Part shown: piece by piece, positions 47,508 through 57,274 of the stretch
Position numbering within the stretch: the stretch's first letter is position 1
Layout of the letters: each line of letters opens with the position of its first letter
Source: Sphingomonas immobilis
GTDB taxonomy: Bacteria; Pseudomonadota; Alphaproteobacteria; Sphingomonadales; Sphingomonadaceae
NCBI RefSeq assembly: GCF_030580995.1
Contig: NZ_JAUQSZ010000001.1
Coordinates: forward strand, 248,001 to 312,000
DNA: 64,000 nt
Direction of reading: 5' to 3'
The notes under the pieces: model-generated
The model's input: the letters and a program-made list of their open reading frames with translations, nothing else
Told to the model about the DNA's origin: nothing
Database searches by the model: none
Program-made: the position numbers and the translations under genes

Positions 47508-50357
47508 TTACATCTTGTAGGTCAGGCGGACGTAACCGAACTGGCCGGGTGCGTCGTAGGTCGTCGGATCGTAGTTCGCGCCGCCGCAGCTGAAGCAGGC
47601 GGGCGGATCACGATCGAAGATGTTGTTCACGCCGAGCGTCAGCGCGAGCCGCTCTTCGAGGAACGACGGTGCGTAGCCGAGCTGAAGGTCGCCGTAGAAC
47701 ACGCTGCCCATGCGGTTGCCGTTCACGCTCTCGGTCACGCCGCTGATGTAGCGGCCGGTGAACGCGGCGGTGAAGCCCGCCAGCGACCAGTCGAGCGTCG
47801 CATTGCCCTTGAAGCGCGGGAACGCCTGGTCGGGGCTGCCGCGCTCGGTGCCTTCACGATTGAGCACGACCGCGCCGTTCGACGCGGCGAGCGTGTACTT
47901 GAGCAGCCACGTCGCGTTCGCCGACAGGCCGAACGCGCCGATCGGGGTCAGCGGCGAGCGGTAGCGGAAGGTCGCATCGATGCCGCGCGTCTTGATCGAA
48001 TCGAGATTGTCGAGCGTCGCGTCGATCTCGTTGATGAAGCCGTTGGCGGTACGGATGATCTGCGAGCAGGCGCTCGCATCGCCGAGCAAGGCGCAATTGT
48101 TGAGCTTCACGTTGGCATCGAGTGCCGCGATCGCGTTGTCGACCTGGATGTCGTAGTAATTGACTTCCAGGCTGAGCTGCGTCGACCAGCCGCTGCTGCG
48201 CGCCCATGCCGGCGAATAGACCGCGCCGAACAGCAGGCTGCGCGACGTTTCCGGCTTCAGGTTGCGGTTGCCGCGGGTCAGCACGGGCAGCTGCCCGCCC
48301 TGATCCTCGGCATAGCTGCCGTCGGCGGGAACGCCGTTGGCGATGCAGTTCGCGCGGACCGTCGCGTTGGACTGGAACAGGCCGCCGGCTGCGCTGGTGC
48401 AGGGATCGTTGGCGGGAAGATCGAAGCGCGAGCGGTCGCTGAACAGCTCGCCAAGGCTCGGCGCGCGGAAGCCCGTTGCGTACGAACCACGCAGCAGCAG
48501 GTCATCGACCGGCTTCCACAGGCCGATCGCGGTGTAGGTCGTGCTGCCGCCGGTGATCGAATAATCGGCATGGCGGACCGAGCCGTTGACCTCGAGCGAC
48601 TGGATGAAGGGCGTGTCCTTCACCAGCGGCACGCGAAGCTCGCCGTAGAACTCGTTCGAATGATACTTGCCGGCTGCCGGCTTGGACGGGATGTCCGCAC
48701 CGAGGCCCGCGGCGATGATCGGATCGGGATTGAAGTTCGCGATCTGGACACGGTGTTCGTACCCGATCGCGAAGCCGATCGGGCCGGCCGGCAGATCGAC
48801 GAGATCGCCGCTCAGGTTCGCCGTGTAATCGTACAGCTCCTGCTTGCTGCGATCGATCTCGGTGAACTGGATGTAGTTGAGCATCGCCGGCGTGATCGAG
48901 CCCGCACCACCGAAGATGTTGAGCGGCACGCAGCCCGGCGTCGCGTTGCACGCGGCGACGGGACCGAGCGCGAGCCCGACGCGGTCGGCGCGGACGTTGC
49001 CGGTGAAGGTCTGGTACGCATCGTTCACGCCGAAGGCGGCCGTCGCGTCCCAATACCACTTATGTTCGCCGACGTTGAACGAGCCGTCGAGCGTCGCCGA
49101 CGCGGTCATCGTGTCGACCTGCTGGTTGAACGTGCGCTGTCCGGCTTCCACCAGGCGGCGCGCGACGAAGCTGTAATTGGCGGGGCCCTCGCCGGGCTTG
49201 CCGGCCGACAGCGTCACGCCGAAGGGGTTGTACGGGTTGGTGCGGTCGATCGACATCACGTCGAACAGGCTGCCCGCGCCGTTGCCCGCATCGGGGCCGA
49301 TGAACAGCGGCTCGAACGCCGCCTGGTTCTGCGAGTTGCGGCGGTTGTAGGCGGCCTTCACGCGCAGGTTGATGTTGTCGTTCACCTCCTGCTTGAAGCT
49401 GAACCACGCGCCATAGCGCTCGGTCGGCGTCACGATGTAGTTGAACGGCGCGAAGTTGAAGCGATCCGACGCGGTGAAGGGCCGCAGATCGGCGAGCGTC
49501 GGATTGTTGTTCGGCGCGTTCCTGATCGTGAGATTGCCGAAGAAGCCGAGGAAGCGGCCGTTGACCGCCGCGCTGCTGCAGCCGCCGATGGGATCGGTAC
49601 AGGCGGTCTGGCCGGGGTTCGGGAATTGCGAGATCGTGCGGTTGGCGGTGCGCACCGCCTCCTGCTTGGTGTAATAGCCGCCGGCGACGAAGTTCGTCGT
49701 CGGGCCCTTGATGCCGTAGCTCAGGCTGTAATCCTGCGTGTGGCCGTCGCCCTGGCGGAACGTGCCGAACTGCGCGGATGCCTTCAGGCCGACCTGCTGC
49801 GCGACGGTGATGACGTTGACCACGCCGGCGATCGCGTCCGAACCGTAGAGCGACGACGCGCCCGACTGCAGCACTTCGACACGGTCGATCATGTTGCTGG
49901 GAATGGTGTTGAGATCGACCGTCGCGGGGATGCCGCTGCCGCTGGTGCCGGGCACGTAGCGGACGCCGTCGACCAGCACGAGCGTGCGCTTCGAGCTGAG
50001 GTAGCGCAGGTCGATTTCCGCCGAGCCCGCGCCGACGCCGCCGCCGTCCGGCGGATTGCCGAGGTTGCCCGAATTGTTGACCTTGCTGTTCAGGCCGCCG
50101 CTGGCGCTCGGGATGCGCTGCAGGACGTCGGCGATCGAGGACAGGCCGGTCTTGGCGATGGTCGACTGGTCGAGCGTGACGACCGGGCTTTCGTCGTTGA
50201 GCGGGTCGCGGCGGATGCGCGATCCGGTGACGACGATGTCGCCCGAGGGTGCCGCGGCCGGGCCATCGGCCGGCAGGCTCTGCGCCTGCGCCGCGCCGGC
50301 GCCGAACATGAGCGCGGACGCGACCACGCCGCATCGCAACGCTGATTTGTAAGTCAT
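47508..50357 (-). CDS. TonB-dependent outer-membrane receptor
   Basis: 949 residues. A signal peptide (LMFGAGAAQAQS) is followed by the plug domain: GDIVVTGSRIRRDP, QRIPSASGG, LDLRYLSS-type block at EIDLRYLSSKRTLVLVDG, and VLQSGASSLYGSDAIAGVVN. The remainder is a beta-barrel that ends in aromatic YVRLTYKM (last residue Met). It belongs to the large sphingomonad group of receptors for plant-derived compounds or siderophores. Cysteine-paired extracellular loops (CTDPIGGCSS, CNATPGC) are seen. Substrate is unknown. It diverges from sthA, with about 200 bases of promoter region. Confidence 0.94.
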   Translation of the reverse strand: MTYKSALRCGVVASALMFGAGAAQAQSLPADGPAAAPSGDIVVTGSRIRRDPLNDESPVVTLDQSTIAKTGLSSIADVLQRIPSASGGLNSKVNNSGNLGNPPDGGGVGAGSAEIDLRYLSSKRTLVLVDGVRYVPGTSGSGIPATVDLNTIPSNMIDRVEVLQSGASSLYGSDAIAGVVNVITVAQQVGLKASAQFGTFRQGDGHTQDYSLSYGIKGPTTNFVAGGYYTKQEAVRTANRTISQFPNPGQTACTDPIGGCSSAAVNGRFLGFFGNLTIRNAPNNNPTLADLRPFTASDRFNFAPFNYIVTPTERYGAWFSFKQEVNDNINLRVKAAYNRRNSQNQAAFEPLFIGPDAGNGAGSLFDVMSIDRTNPYNPFGVTLSAGKPGEGPANYSFVARRLVEAGQRTFNQQVDTMTASATLDGSFNVGEHKWYWDATAAFGVNDAYQTFTGNVRADRVGLALGPVAACNATPGCVPLNIFGGAGSITPAMLNYIQFTEIDRSKQELYDYTANLSGDLVDLPAGPIGFAIGYEHRVQIANFNPDPIIAAGLGADIPSKPAAGKYHSNEFYGELRVPLVKDTPFIQSLEVNGSVRHADYSITGGSTTYTAIGLWKPVDDLLLRGSYATGFRAPSLGELFSDRSRFDLPANDPCTSAAGGLFQSNATVRANCIANGVPADGSYAEDQGGQLPVLTRGNRNLKPETSRSLLFGAVYSPAWARSSGWSTQLSLEVNYYDIQVDNAIAALDANVKLNNCALLGDASACSQIIRTANGFINEIDATLDNLDSIKTRGIDATFRYRSPLTPIGAFGLSANATWLLKYTLAASNGAVVLNREGTERGSPDQAFPRFKGNATLDWSLAGFTAAFTGRYISGVTESVNGNRMGSVFYGDLQLGYAPSFLEERLALTLGVNNIFDRDPPACFSCGGANYDPTTYDAPGQFGYVRLTYKM

Positions 50358-50558
50358 TCGATTTCCCCTGTTGTATGACAGGAAGGTGACGCCGCAGCCG
50401 TCCCCCGGTCAACTCGAAAGGGGCCGTTTCGGGGTTTTCGCCGAAAAATGTTTCAGTATGTTGCTGCGACGCAACAACCTGTTAACGTCTTGCCGGGGTG
50501 GATTGCGGACTTCGCCGGGTGGGTCTTTTCGGCTATGTCGTCGTCCCAAGGGGGCCGG

Positions 50559-51950
50559 ATGCAGCATCATCACGATCTGATCGTCATCGGCTCCGGCCCC
50601 TCCGGCCGGCGCGCGGCGGTGCAGGCGGCGAAGCTCGGCAAGAGCGTGCTGGTGGTCGAGCGCGGGCGGCGCGTCGGCGGCGTCTCGGTCCACACCGGCA
50701 CCATCCCCTCCAAGACTCTCCGCGAAACGGTGCTGAACCTTTCCGGCTGGCGGGAACGCGGCTTCTACGGCCGCGCCTACCGCGTGAAGCAGGAGATTTC
50801 CGCCGAGGACCTGATGGTCCGCCTGCACAAGACGCTCGATCACGAGGTCGAGGTCCTCGAACACCAGTTCAGCCGCAACGGCGTGAAGGCGATCATGGGC
50901 GAGGGCCGCTTCATCGATCCGCACACGATCGAGGTGACGACGACGGGCGGCGACATCAGCATCCACAGCGCCGAGTTCATCCTGCTCGCCTGCGGGACCA
51001 AGCCGTTCCGCCCCGCGCACGTCCCCTTCGACGGCAAGCACGTGCTCGACGGCGACGAGATCCTCGATCTTACCCACCTGCCGCGCAGCCTCACCGTCAT
51101 CGGCGCGGGCGTGATCGGCGTGGAGTACGCCACGATCTTCTCCGCGCTCGACGTGGCGGTGACGTTGGTCGAGCCGCGCGACACCTTCCTCGACTTCATC
51201 GACCGCGAGATCATCGAGGAGTTCGTCCACGACCTGCGCGACCGCAATGTCGCACTCCGCCTCGGCTCCGAAGTGACCGACATCCGCGTCGAGGGCGGGC
51301 AGGTGCTCAGCCAGCTCAAGGCCGGGCGCACGATCCGCAGCGAGATGCTGCTGTTCGCCGCCGGCCGCGTCGGCGCGACCGACAGTTTGAACCTGGAGGC
51401 GGCCGGCATCGCCGTCGATCACCGCGGCCGCATCCAGGTCGACGATCACACGATGCAGACCGCCGTTCCGCACATCTACGCGGCGGGCGACGTCATCGGT
51501 TTCCCCAGCCTCGCCTCGACCTCGATGGAGCAGGGCCGGCTCGCCGCGTGCCACGCCTTCGGCCTCGCGCCGCCGCCGCCGCCCGAATTCTTCCCCTACG
51601 GCATCTACTCCGTCCCCGAAATCTCGACCGTGGGGATGAGCGAGGAGGAGGTGCTGCGCCGCGGCATCCCCTACGAATGCGGCGTCGCGCGCTTTCGGGA
51701 GACGTCGCGCGGGCACATCATGGGGCTCAACACCGGCATGATGAAGATGATCTTCTCGATCAAGTCGCGCCGCCTGCTGGGCGTCCACATCGTCGGCGAG
51801 GGCGCGACCGAGCTGATCCATATCGGCCAGGCGGTGCTCAACCTGAAGGGCGGCATCGATTATTTCATCGAGAACACCTTCAACTATCCGACGCTGGCCG
51901 AGGCGTACAAGATCGCGAGCCTGGATGCGTGGAACCGGTTGCCGCGCTAA
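50559..51950 (+). CDS. sthA: Si-specific NAD(P)+ transhydrogenase
   Basis: 463 residues from ATG 50559 (AAGGGGG six bases upstream); an in-frame ATG at 50535 is less well supported. FAD motif: LIVIGSGPSGRRAAVQAAKLG; NAD motif: SLTVIGAGVIGVEYATIFSAL; IYAAGDVIGFPSLASTSMEQG is the flavoenzyme GD box. The active region GVSVHTGTIPSKTLRE has no disulphide, as in soluble transhydrogenases and unlike lipoamide dehydrogenase. It equilibrates NADPH with NAD+ in the cytoplasm, mainly consuming excess NADPH. Confidence 0.94.
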   Translation: MQHHHDLIVIGSGPSGRRAAVQAAKLGKSVLVVERGRRVGGVSVHTGTIPSKTLRETVLNLSGWRERGFYGRAYRVKQEISAEDLMVRLHKTLDHEVEVLEHQFSRNGVKAIMGEGRFIDPHTIEVTTTGGDISIHSAEFILLACGTKPFRPAHVPFDGKHVLDGDEILDLTHLPRSLTVIGAGVIGVEYATIFSALDVAVTLVEPRDTFLDFIDREIIEEFVHDLRDRNVALRLGSEVTDIRVEGGQVLSQLKAGRTIRSEMLLFAAGRVGATDSLNLEAAGIAVDHRGRIQVDDHTMQTAVPHIYAAGDVIGFPSLASTSMEQGRLAACHAFGLAPPPPPEFFPYGIYSVPEISTVGMSEEEVLRRGIPYECGVARFRETSRGHIMGLNTGMMKMIFSIKSRRLLGVHIVGEGATELIHIGQAVLNLKGGIDYFIENTFNYPTLAEAYKIASLDAWNRLPR

Positions 51951-51995
51951 AAAACCTCTGTCCTACACGAACCGATATGGTTATTTGGTGCGCGC

Positions 51996-53006
51996 ATGCA
52001 GGATCGCGTGCCCACCACCCGCCCAATGCTCGATTTCGAGCCTGTCCCCCGCAAATACCGCGTCGACGGCTGGACGCCCGAACGCCAGCAGGCCTTCATC
52101 GCGGCGCTCGCCGAAACCGGATCGGTAAGGTCTGCGGCCAAACGCATCAACATGAGCCCCGAGGGCGCCTATGCCCTCCGTCGTCAGCCCGGCGCGGAAA
52201 GTTTCTGCCGCGCCTGGAACGCCGCGATCGACCACGGCGTGCAGAACCTCGCCGATGCCGTGCTGGATCGCGCGCTCAACGGCGTGCCGGTCCCGATCAT
52301 GTACAAGGGCGAGCAGGTCGCCGAACGCCGCGTATACAACGAGCGCACGGCGCTGGTCGTGCTCGCCAACCGCATGCCCGATCTGTTCGGTCGCCCCGGT
52401 CTCCGCCCCGGCACGAAGAGCCAGGACACGATCGCGCGCGAGGCGGCCGAGAACTGCCCGGTCTGCCGCGCCGAGCGCGAGGCTGCCAACGATCCCGACG
52501 AGAAGGCGGCGCTCGGCGTGATGCTCGACACGCTGTTGCAGAACTACATGATGAAGCTCGTCTACGAACGCCGCGCGCGCCTGAACGGAGACGTCGCCGC
52601 GGCCGACTTCACCGTGCGCCAGCTCACGCAGATCGAACTGATGGTCGCCGCCGCCGATTCGTCGCCCGAGCGGATCGCCATCTGGCAAGCCGCGATCGAG
52701 GATATCAGCCGTAGCTGGAAATGGTCCGACGAGAAGCGCGCTGCCGTCGTAACGCTCACGTGCGAGATGAGGCGGATGCGCGAGACCGTCTGGAAGGGGG
52801 ATCGCGACCTGCGCCCCTTCGCGCGACCGCCGCAGGATTTCGGCCCGCAGGGCATGGGCGGCGGCCCCGGCATCGACGACCGCTACAAGGTGCAGGCGCA
52901 GGCCCGCGAACAGATGGCGGCGGCACAGGCGCTGTGGGAAGCGGCGGCGACGGAGGAGGGGTGGGAGAGGTGGCGGGAAGGAGGGGGAAGACCTGTCGAC
53001 CGCTGA
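51996..53006 (+). CDS. HTH-domain protein of unknown function (terminase small-subunit-like N-terminus)
   Basis: 336 residues. Residues 25-70 (WTPERQQAFIAALAETGS, VRSAAKRINMSPEGAYALRR) form a helix-turn-helix of the type found in phage terminase small subunits and related proteins. The remainder is helical and charged, with a C-x2-C (NCPVCRAERE near 150) that could bind metal. No phage structural genes occur nearby. It lies 45 bases after sthA and ends 24 bases before the first of three 30-bp palindromes. No function can be named. Confidence 0.65.
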   Translation: MQDRVPTTRPMLDFEPVPRKYRVDGWTPERQQAFIAALAETGSVRSAAKRINMSPEGAYALRRQPGAESFCRAWNAAIDHGVQNLADAVLDRALNGVPVPIMYKGEQVAERRVYNERTALVVLANRMPDLFGRPGLRPGTKSQDTIAREAAENCPVCRAEREAANDPDEKAALGVMLDTLLQNYMMKLVYERRARLNGDVAAADFTVRQLTQIELMVAAADSSPERIAIWQAAIEDISRSWKWSDEKRAAVVTLTCEMRRMRETVWKGDRDLRPFARPPQDFGPQGMGGGPGIDDRYKVQAQAREQMAAAQALWEAAATEEGWERWREGGGRPVDR

Positions 53007-53030
53007 CGCCCCCGTTGTGGTCGTGTGTTG

Positions 53031-53060
53031 AATGTCGGCTAACGCCCCTTGGCGGACATT
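53031..53060. repeat. 30-bp palindromic repeat, copy A
   Basis: AATGTCGGCT with AGCGGACATT-type mirror (here TGGCGGACATT), the most diverged of three copies (53031, 53173, 53898). It abuts the 3' end of the tRNA-like gene, sharing its last base. Confidence 0.8.
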
Positions 53061-53138
53061 GCCAGCGGCAGGGGATCGAACCCGCACCCGTCGCCGAGAT
53101 CGCTGTAGCGATACGTCTACCAATTCCGTCACGCTGGC
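53060..53138 (-). tRNA. tRNA-Leu-like gene with collapsed anticodon loop (probable tRNA pseudogene)
   Basis: 79 bases. The acceptor stem is a perfect seven base pairs (GCCAGCG / CGCTGGC) with discriminator A and no encoded CCA. The D arm is Leu-like (ACG-GAATTGGTAGA-CGT) and the T loop is GGTTCGATC, although its stem carries an extra T. The anticodon arm does not form: positions 53099-53112 fold as ATCGCT-GT-AGCGAT, a six-base-pair stem with two loop bases where a five-base-pair stem and seven-base loop are expected. No anticodon can be assigned. It probably descends from tRNA-Leu and is inactive, or has another role. Confidence 0.6.
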
Positions 53139-53172
53139 GGGCTCGACATAGCGTGATTGTAGCTACGTGGCC

Positions 53173-53202
53173 AATGTCCGCTTTCGACCCATAGCGGACA
53201 TT
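53173..53202. repeat. 30-bp palindromic repeat, copy B
   Basis: Arms AATGTCCGCT and AGCGGACATT around TTCGACCCAT. It stands between the tRNA-like gene and the Imm53-like gene. Confidence 0.88.
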
Positions 53203-53226
53203 CAGGCTCCTCACTATCATGGCGCA

Positions 53227-53556
53227 ATGAAGACGCCCGATGATCTGACTTGGTTGATGCAGTGGTATCTCGGTCAATGTGACGAGGACTGGGAGCACGA
53301 GTTCGGGGTTCAGATTGACACCCTCGACAATCCGGGCTGGAGTTTGAGCATCGACCTTAATGGCACCTCGCTAGAAGGACGGACGCTTGCGCCAGTGTAC
53401 GATGGTGTATCTGAAAAGGAGCAATCCATCCAAGGCGGTGACGGAGACGTCCCATGGCTGGTTTGCCGCGTCGAGGGTTCAAAGTTCAAAGCGTGGGGAG
53501 GTCCACGTGACCTTGGACGGATGATACAGGCATTCCGATCATGGGCGGAAGGATGA
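53227..53556 (+). CDS. Imm53-family immunity protein (orphan)
   Basis: 109 residues. DLTWLMQWYLGQCDEDWEH, EFGVQIDTLDNPGWSLSIDL and the end FKAWGGPRDLGRMIQAFRSW closely follow the Imm53 family, small proteins that neutralise polymorphic toxins in their own cells. No toxin gene is in the window, so this is an orphan, as is common for immunity genes gained by transfer. GC is visibly lower than in the neighbours. It overlaps the next small lipoprotein gene by ATGA and lies between two 30-bp palindromes. Confidence 0.82.
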   Translation: MKTPDDLTWLMQWYLGQCDEDWEHEFGVQIDTLDNPGWSLSIDLNGTSLEGRTLAPVYDGVSEKEQSIQGGDGDVPWLVCRVEGSKFKAWGGPRDLGRMIQAFRSWAEG

Positions 53557-53879
53557 GCAATCAGAGCCTAGGGGTGAAGTGGGCGGCGCTGGCAGCTATT
53601 TTTGCTCTGGGCGGATGCGTAACCGGTTCCCGAGCTACAGGAACAACAATCGAGATTTTGGAAGGTAACCCGGCTGCCTACCCCGCATTCATAGATGCCG
53701 CGCGCTCTTGCGGATTTTCGGCATACCGACAGACCGGGGACGGTAGCGGCGGCACTCACTATCTCGTGACATTCTCGTATAGGAACAGGCGTCCTTACAT
53801 GATGGACCCACCGTCATTCTGCGTCATCAAGTGGGTCGAAGGTAACCCGCAAACAGGGCTGGTATTGTCCGGCGAATGA
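53553..53879 (+). CDS. Small lipoprotein of unknown function
   Basis: 108 residues from ATG 53553, after GGCGGAAGG and overlapping the Imm53 stop by ATGA. The signal ends in LALGGC-type lipobox (IFALGGC, about Cys-22). The mature part has TIEILEGNPAAYPAFIDAA, two further cysteines (SCGF, FCVIK) that may form a disulphide, and the Tyr-rich YLVTFSYRNRRPYMMD. No family was recognised. Composition is lower-GC, like the Imm53 gene, suggesting they were acquired together. Confidence 0.7.
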   Translation: MSNQSLGVKWAALAAIFALGGCVTGSRATGTTIEILEGNPAAYPAFIDAARSCGFSAYRQTGDGSGGTHYLVTFSYRNRRPYMMDPPSFCVIKWVEGNPQTGLVLSGE

Positions 53880-53897
53880 ACGCGTTTGCTACAGATG

Positions 53898-53927
53898 AAT
53901 GTCCGCTTTCCACCCATAGCGGACATT
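53898..53927. repeat. 30-bp palindromic repeat, copy C
   Basis: Arms AATGTCCGCT and AGCGGACATT around TTCCACCCAT; nearly identical to copy B. It follows the small lipoprotein gene. Confidence 0.88.
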
Positions 53928-54046
53928 GAAAGGTTCTTTAAAAGCACCCGCCGCGGCAAAGCCGCGTCGTCGGTCGGGAGCTACGCCCCCGCCGGCCGGG
54001 CTCGGTTTCGATCCGGGGCTAAGCTGCGCTTAGCCCTCCGCGCTCT

Positions 54047-55855
<1,809 letters not shown>

Positions 55856-56060
55856 GGCGGCCAATCTTGAGAATGCAGGTGTAGCGCGCGCCGATAGCAT
55901 CGCTTGGCGCATATCCAAAGCGGGACGCGGACGGTTTGTAGGGTCTGGCAACGCGCCGAACGAAATGATAGGAGCTTGCGCGACGGGGTTGCGTTTTCAC
56001 AACAAAGTTGCGGTCTGGGCCGAAGTATCGGAAAGATCGCGGTTTTTCTGGGGGTTCTAG

Positions 56061-57026
56061 ATGCGTAATCTGATGACTGCGGCAACGCTTGCCGCACTGG
56101 TTCTTGCGCCCGAGTCGGCGATGGCGCAGCGCCTTGCCAAGCCTTCGGGCACGCAGAAGCTGCAGCAGGCGACGATGAACGACGTGCCGAAGTGCCCAAC
56201 CAAGCACGGCACGATCTCGATCGTCGATGGCGACGATCCCTCGGGCTGGACGCAGTACAGCCTGGCGGCACCGTCGAAGCTGCTCAAGGTGCTCGTGCAG
56301 CGGTCTGGCTGCTTCAACCTCGTCGATCGCGGCTCCGGCCTGCAGGCGGCGCAGCTCGAGCGCAACATCGGCGGCAACCTCGGCCTGCAGCGCGGCGCGA
56401 ACGTCGGCCAGGGCCAGATCAAGCAGGCCGATTACGTGCTCCAGGCCGAAGTGCAGGCGGCCAACGGCAATGCCAGCGGCAGCGGCATCGGCGCGGGCGT
56501 GGGCGGCATCATCGGCGGTCCGTTCGGCGGCCTGATCGGCGGCATCCGCAGCCGCAAGCAGGAAGCCAACGTGGTGCTTTCGATCACCAACGTGCGCACG
56601 ACCGAAACGCTGGCGACCGAGGACGGCTATGCCGCCAAGAACTCGATCAGCTTCGGCGGCGGCGGCGGCGTGTTCGGCGGCATGGCCGGCGGTGGCGTGG
56701 TCGGCGGCGGCTATGACAACACCGACATCGGCCGGATCGTGACGCTCGCCTTCATCCAGGCCTATGCCAAGCTGGTCGACGGCCTCGGCTATGTCCGCGC
56801 GGGCGACACCGGCACGGCGGAAGCGGCACCGAAGAAGACCTACACCACGATGGGCCCCGTCGCGATGCGCGTCACGCCCACCGCGACCGGCAAGGTCGTC
56901 CGCACGCTGCCGCCCGGCTCGATCCTGTACCTCTCGGGCGAGAAGCAGGGCATGTGGTGGCAGGTCGCCGACGAGAACGACAACACCGGCTGGGTGATGA
57001 ATACCAAGCTGGAGCCCTCGCGGTAA
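56061..57026 (+). CDS. CsgG-like secreted protein with C-terminal SH3-type domain
   Basis: 321 residues with a signal (MTAATLAALVLAPESAMAQ). LKVLVQRSGCFNLVDRGSGL and IKQADYVLQAEVQA match the nucleotide-like fold of CsgG/curli-assembly proteins, and a glycine-rich amphipathic stretch (GIGAGVGGIIGGPFGGLIGG) could insert in a membrane. No lipobox Cys is present, unlike true CsgG. The end (MGPVAMRVTPTATGKVVRTL, GMWWQVADENDNTGWV) is a bacterial SH3-like domain. It may be a periplasmic sorting or outer-membrane component; no curli gene is nearby. Confidence 0.82.
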   Translation: MRNLMTAATLAALVLAPESAMAQRLAKPSGTQKLQQATMNDVPKCPTKHGTISIVDGDDPSGWTQYSLAAPSKLLKVLVQRSGCFNLVDRGSGLQAAQLERNIGGNLGLQRGANVGQGQIKQADYVLQAEVQAANGNASGSGIGAGVGGIIGGPFGGLIGGIRSRKQEANVVLSITNVRTTETLATEDGYAAKNSISFGGGGGVFGGMAGGGVVGGGYDNTDIGRIVTLAFIQAYAKLVDGLGYVRAGDTGTAEAAPKKTYTTMGPVAMRVTPTATGKVVRTLPPGSILYLSGEKQGMWWQVADENDNTGWVMNTKLEPSR

Positions 57027-57061
57027 GGACCGACCGCCATTCGGCCCCTGTGGGCCTGCAA

Positions 57062-57129
57062 AGCGCGATTTTCTCCGCTCCGGTGCTCACGTACTAGAAG
57101 TACGCTGCGCTCCGGTGCTCGAAAATCAC
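57062..57129. repeat. Short direct repeats around a hairpin, intergenic
   Basis: GCTCCGGTGCTC occurs twice around CGTACTAGAAGTACG, a perfect hairpin, between the CsgG-like gene and the peroxiredoxin gene. The flanks GCGATTTTC and GAAAATC also pair, making a longer imperfect stem. It may be another mobile palindrome family or a transcription signal. Confidence 0.5.
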
Positions 57130-57274
57130 CCTTTTCGGCTCCGCATGAACCGAATGACGATCGGCCCTGAGACGGGGCAGAGATGCGGGCGCGCCGCCGG
57201 CACCGATGGTGCTGGCGGCGTCGTCGTGTCCGGGCTAGGCCATGCGCGTATCCTCGCCCCCAAGGAGTCGCCCG

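Noticed and set aside
47364..50345. A 993-codon open frame antisense to the TonB receptor gene
   Set aside because: Its translation is Arg/Ala/Val/Asp low-complexity with no domain, as expected from the complement of a GC-rich coding frame. The opposite strand encodes a complete receptor with signal peptide and plug motifs.
53060..53138. Functional tRNA-Leu
   Set aside because: No seven-base anticodon loop can be folded between the D and T arms, and the T stem has an extra base.
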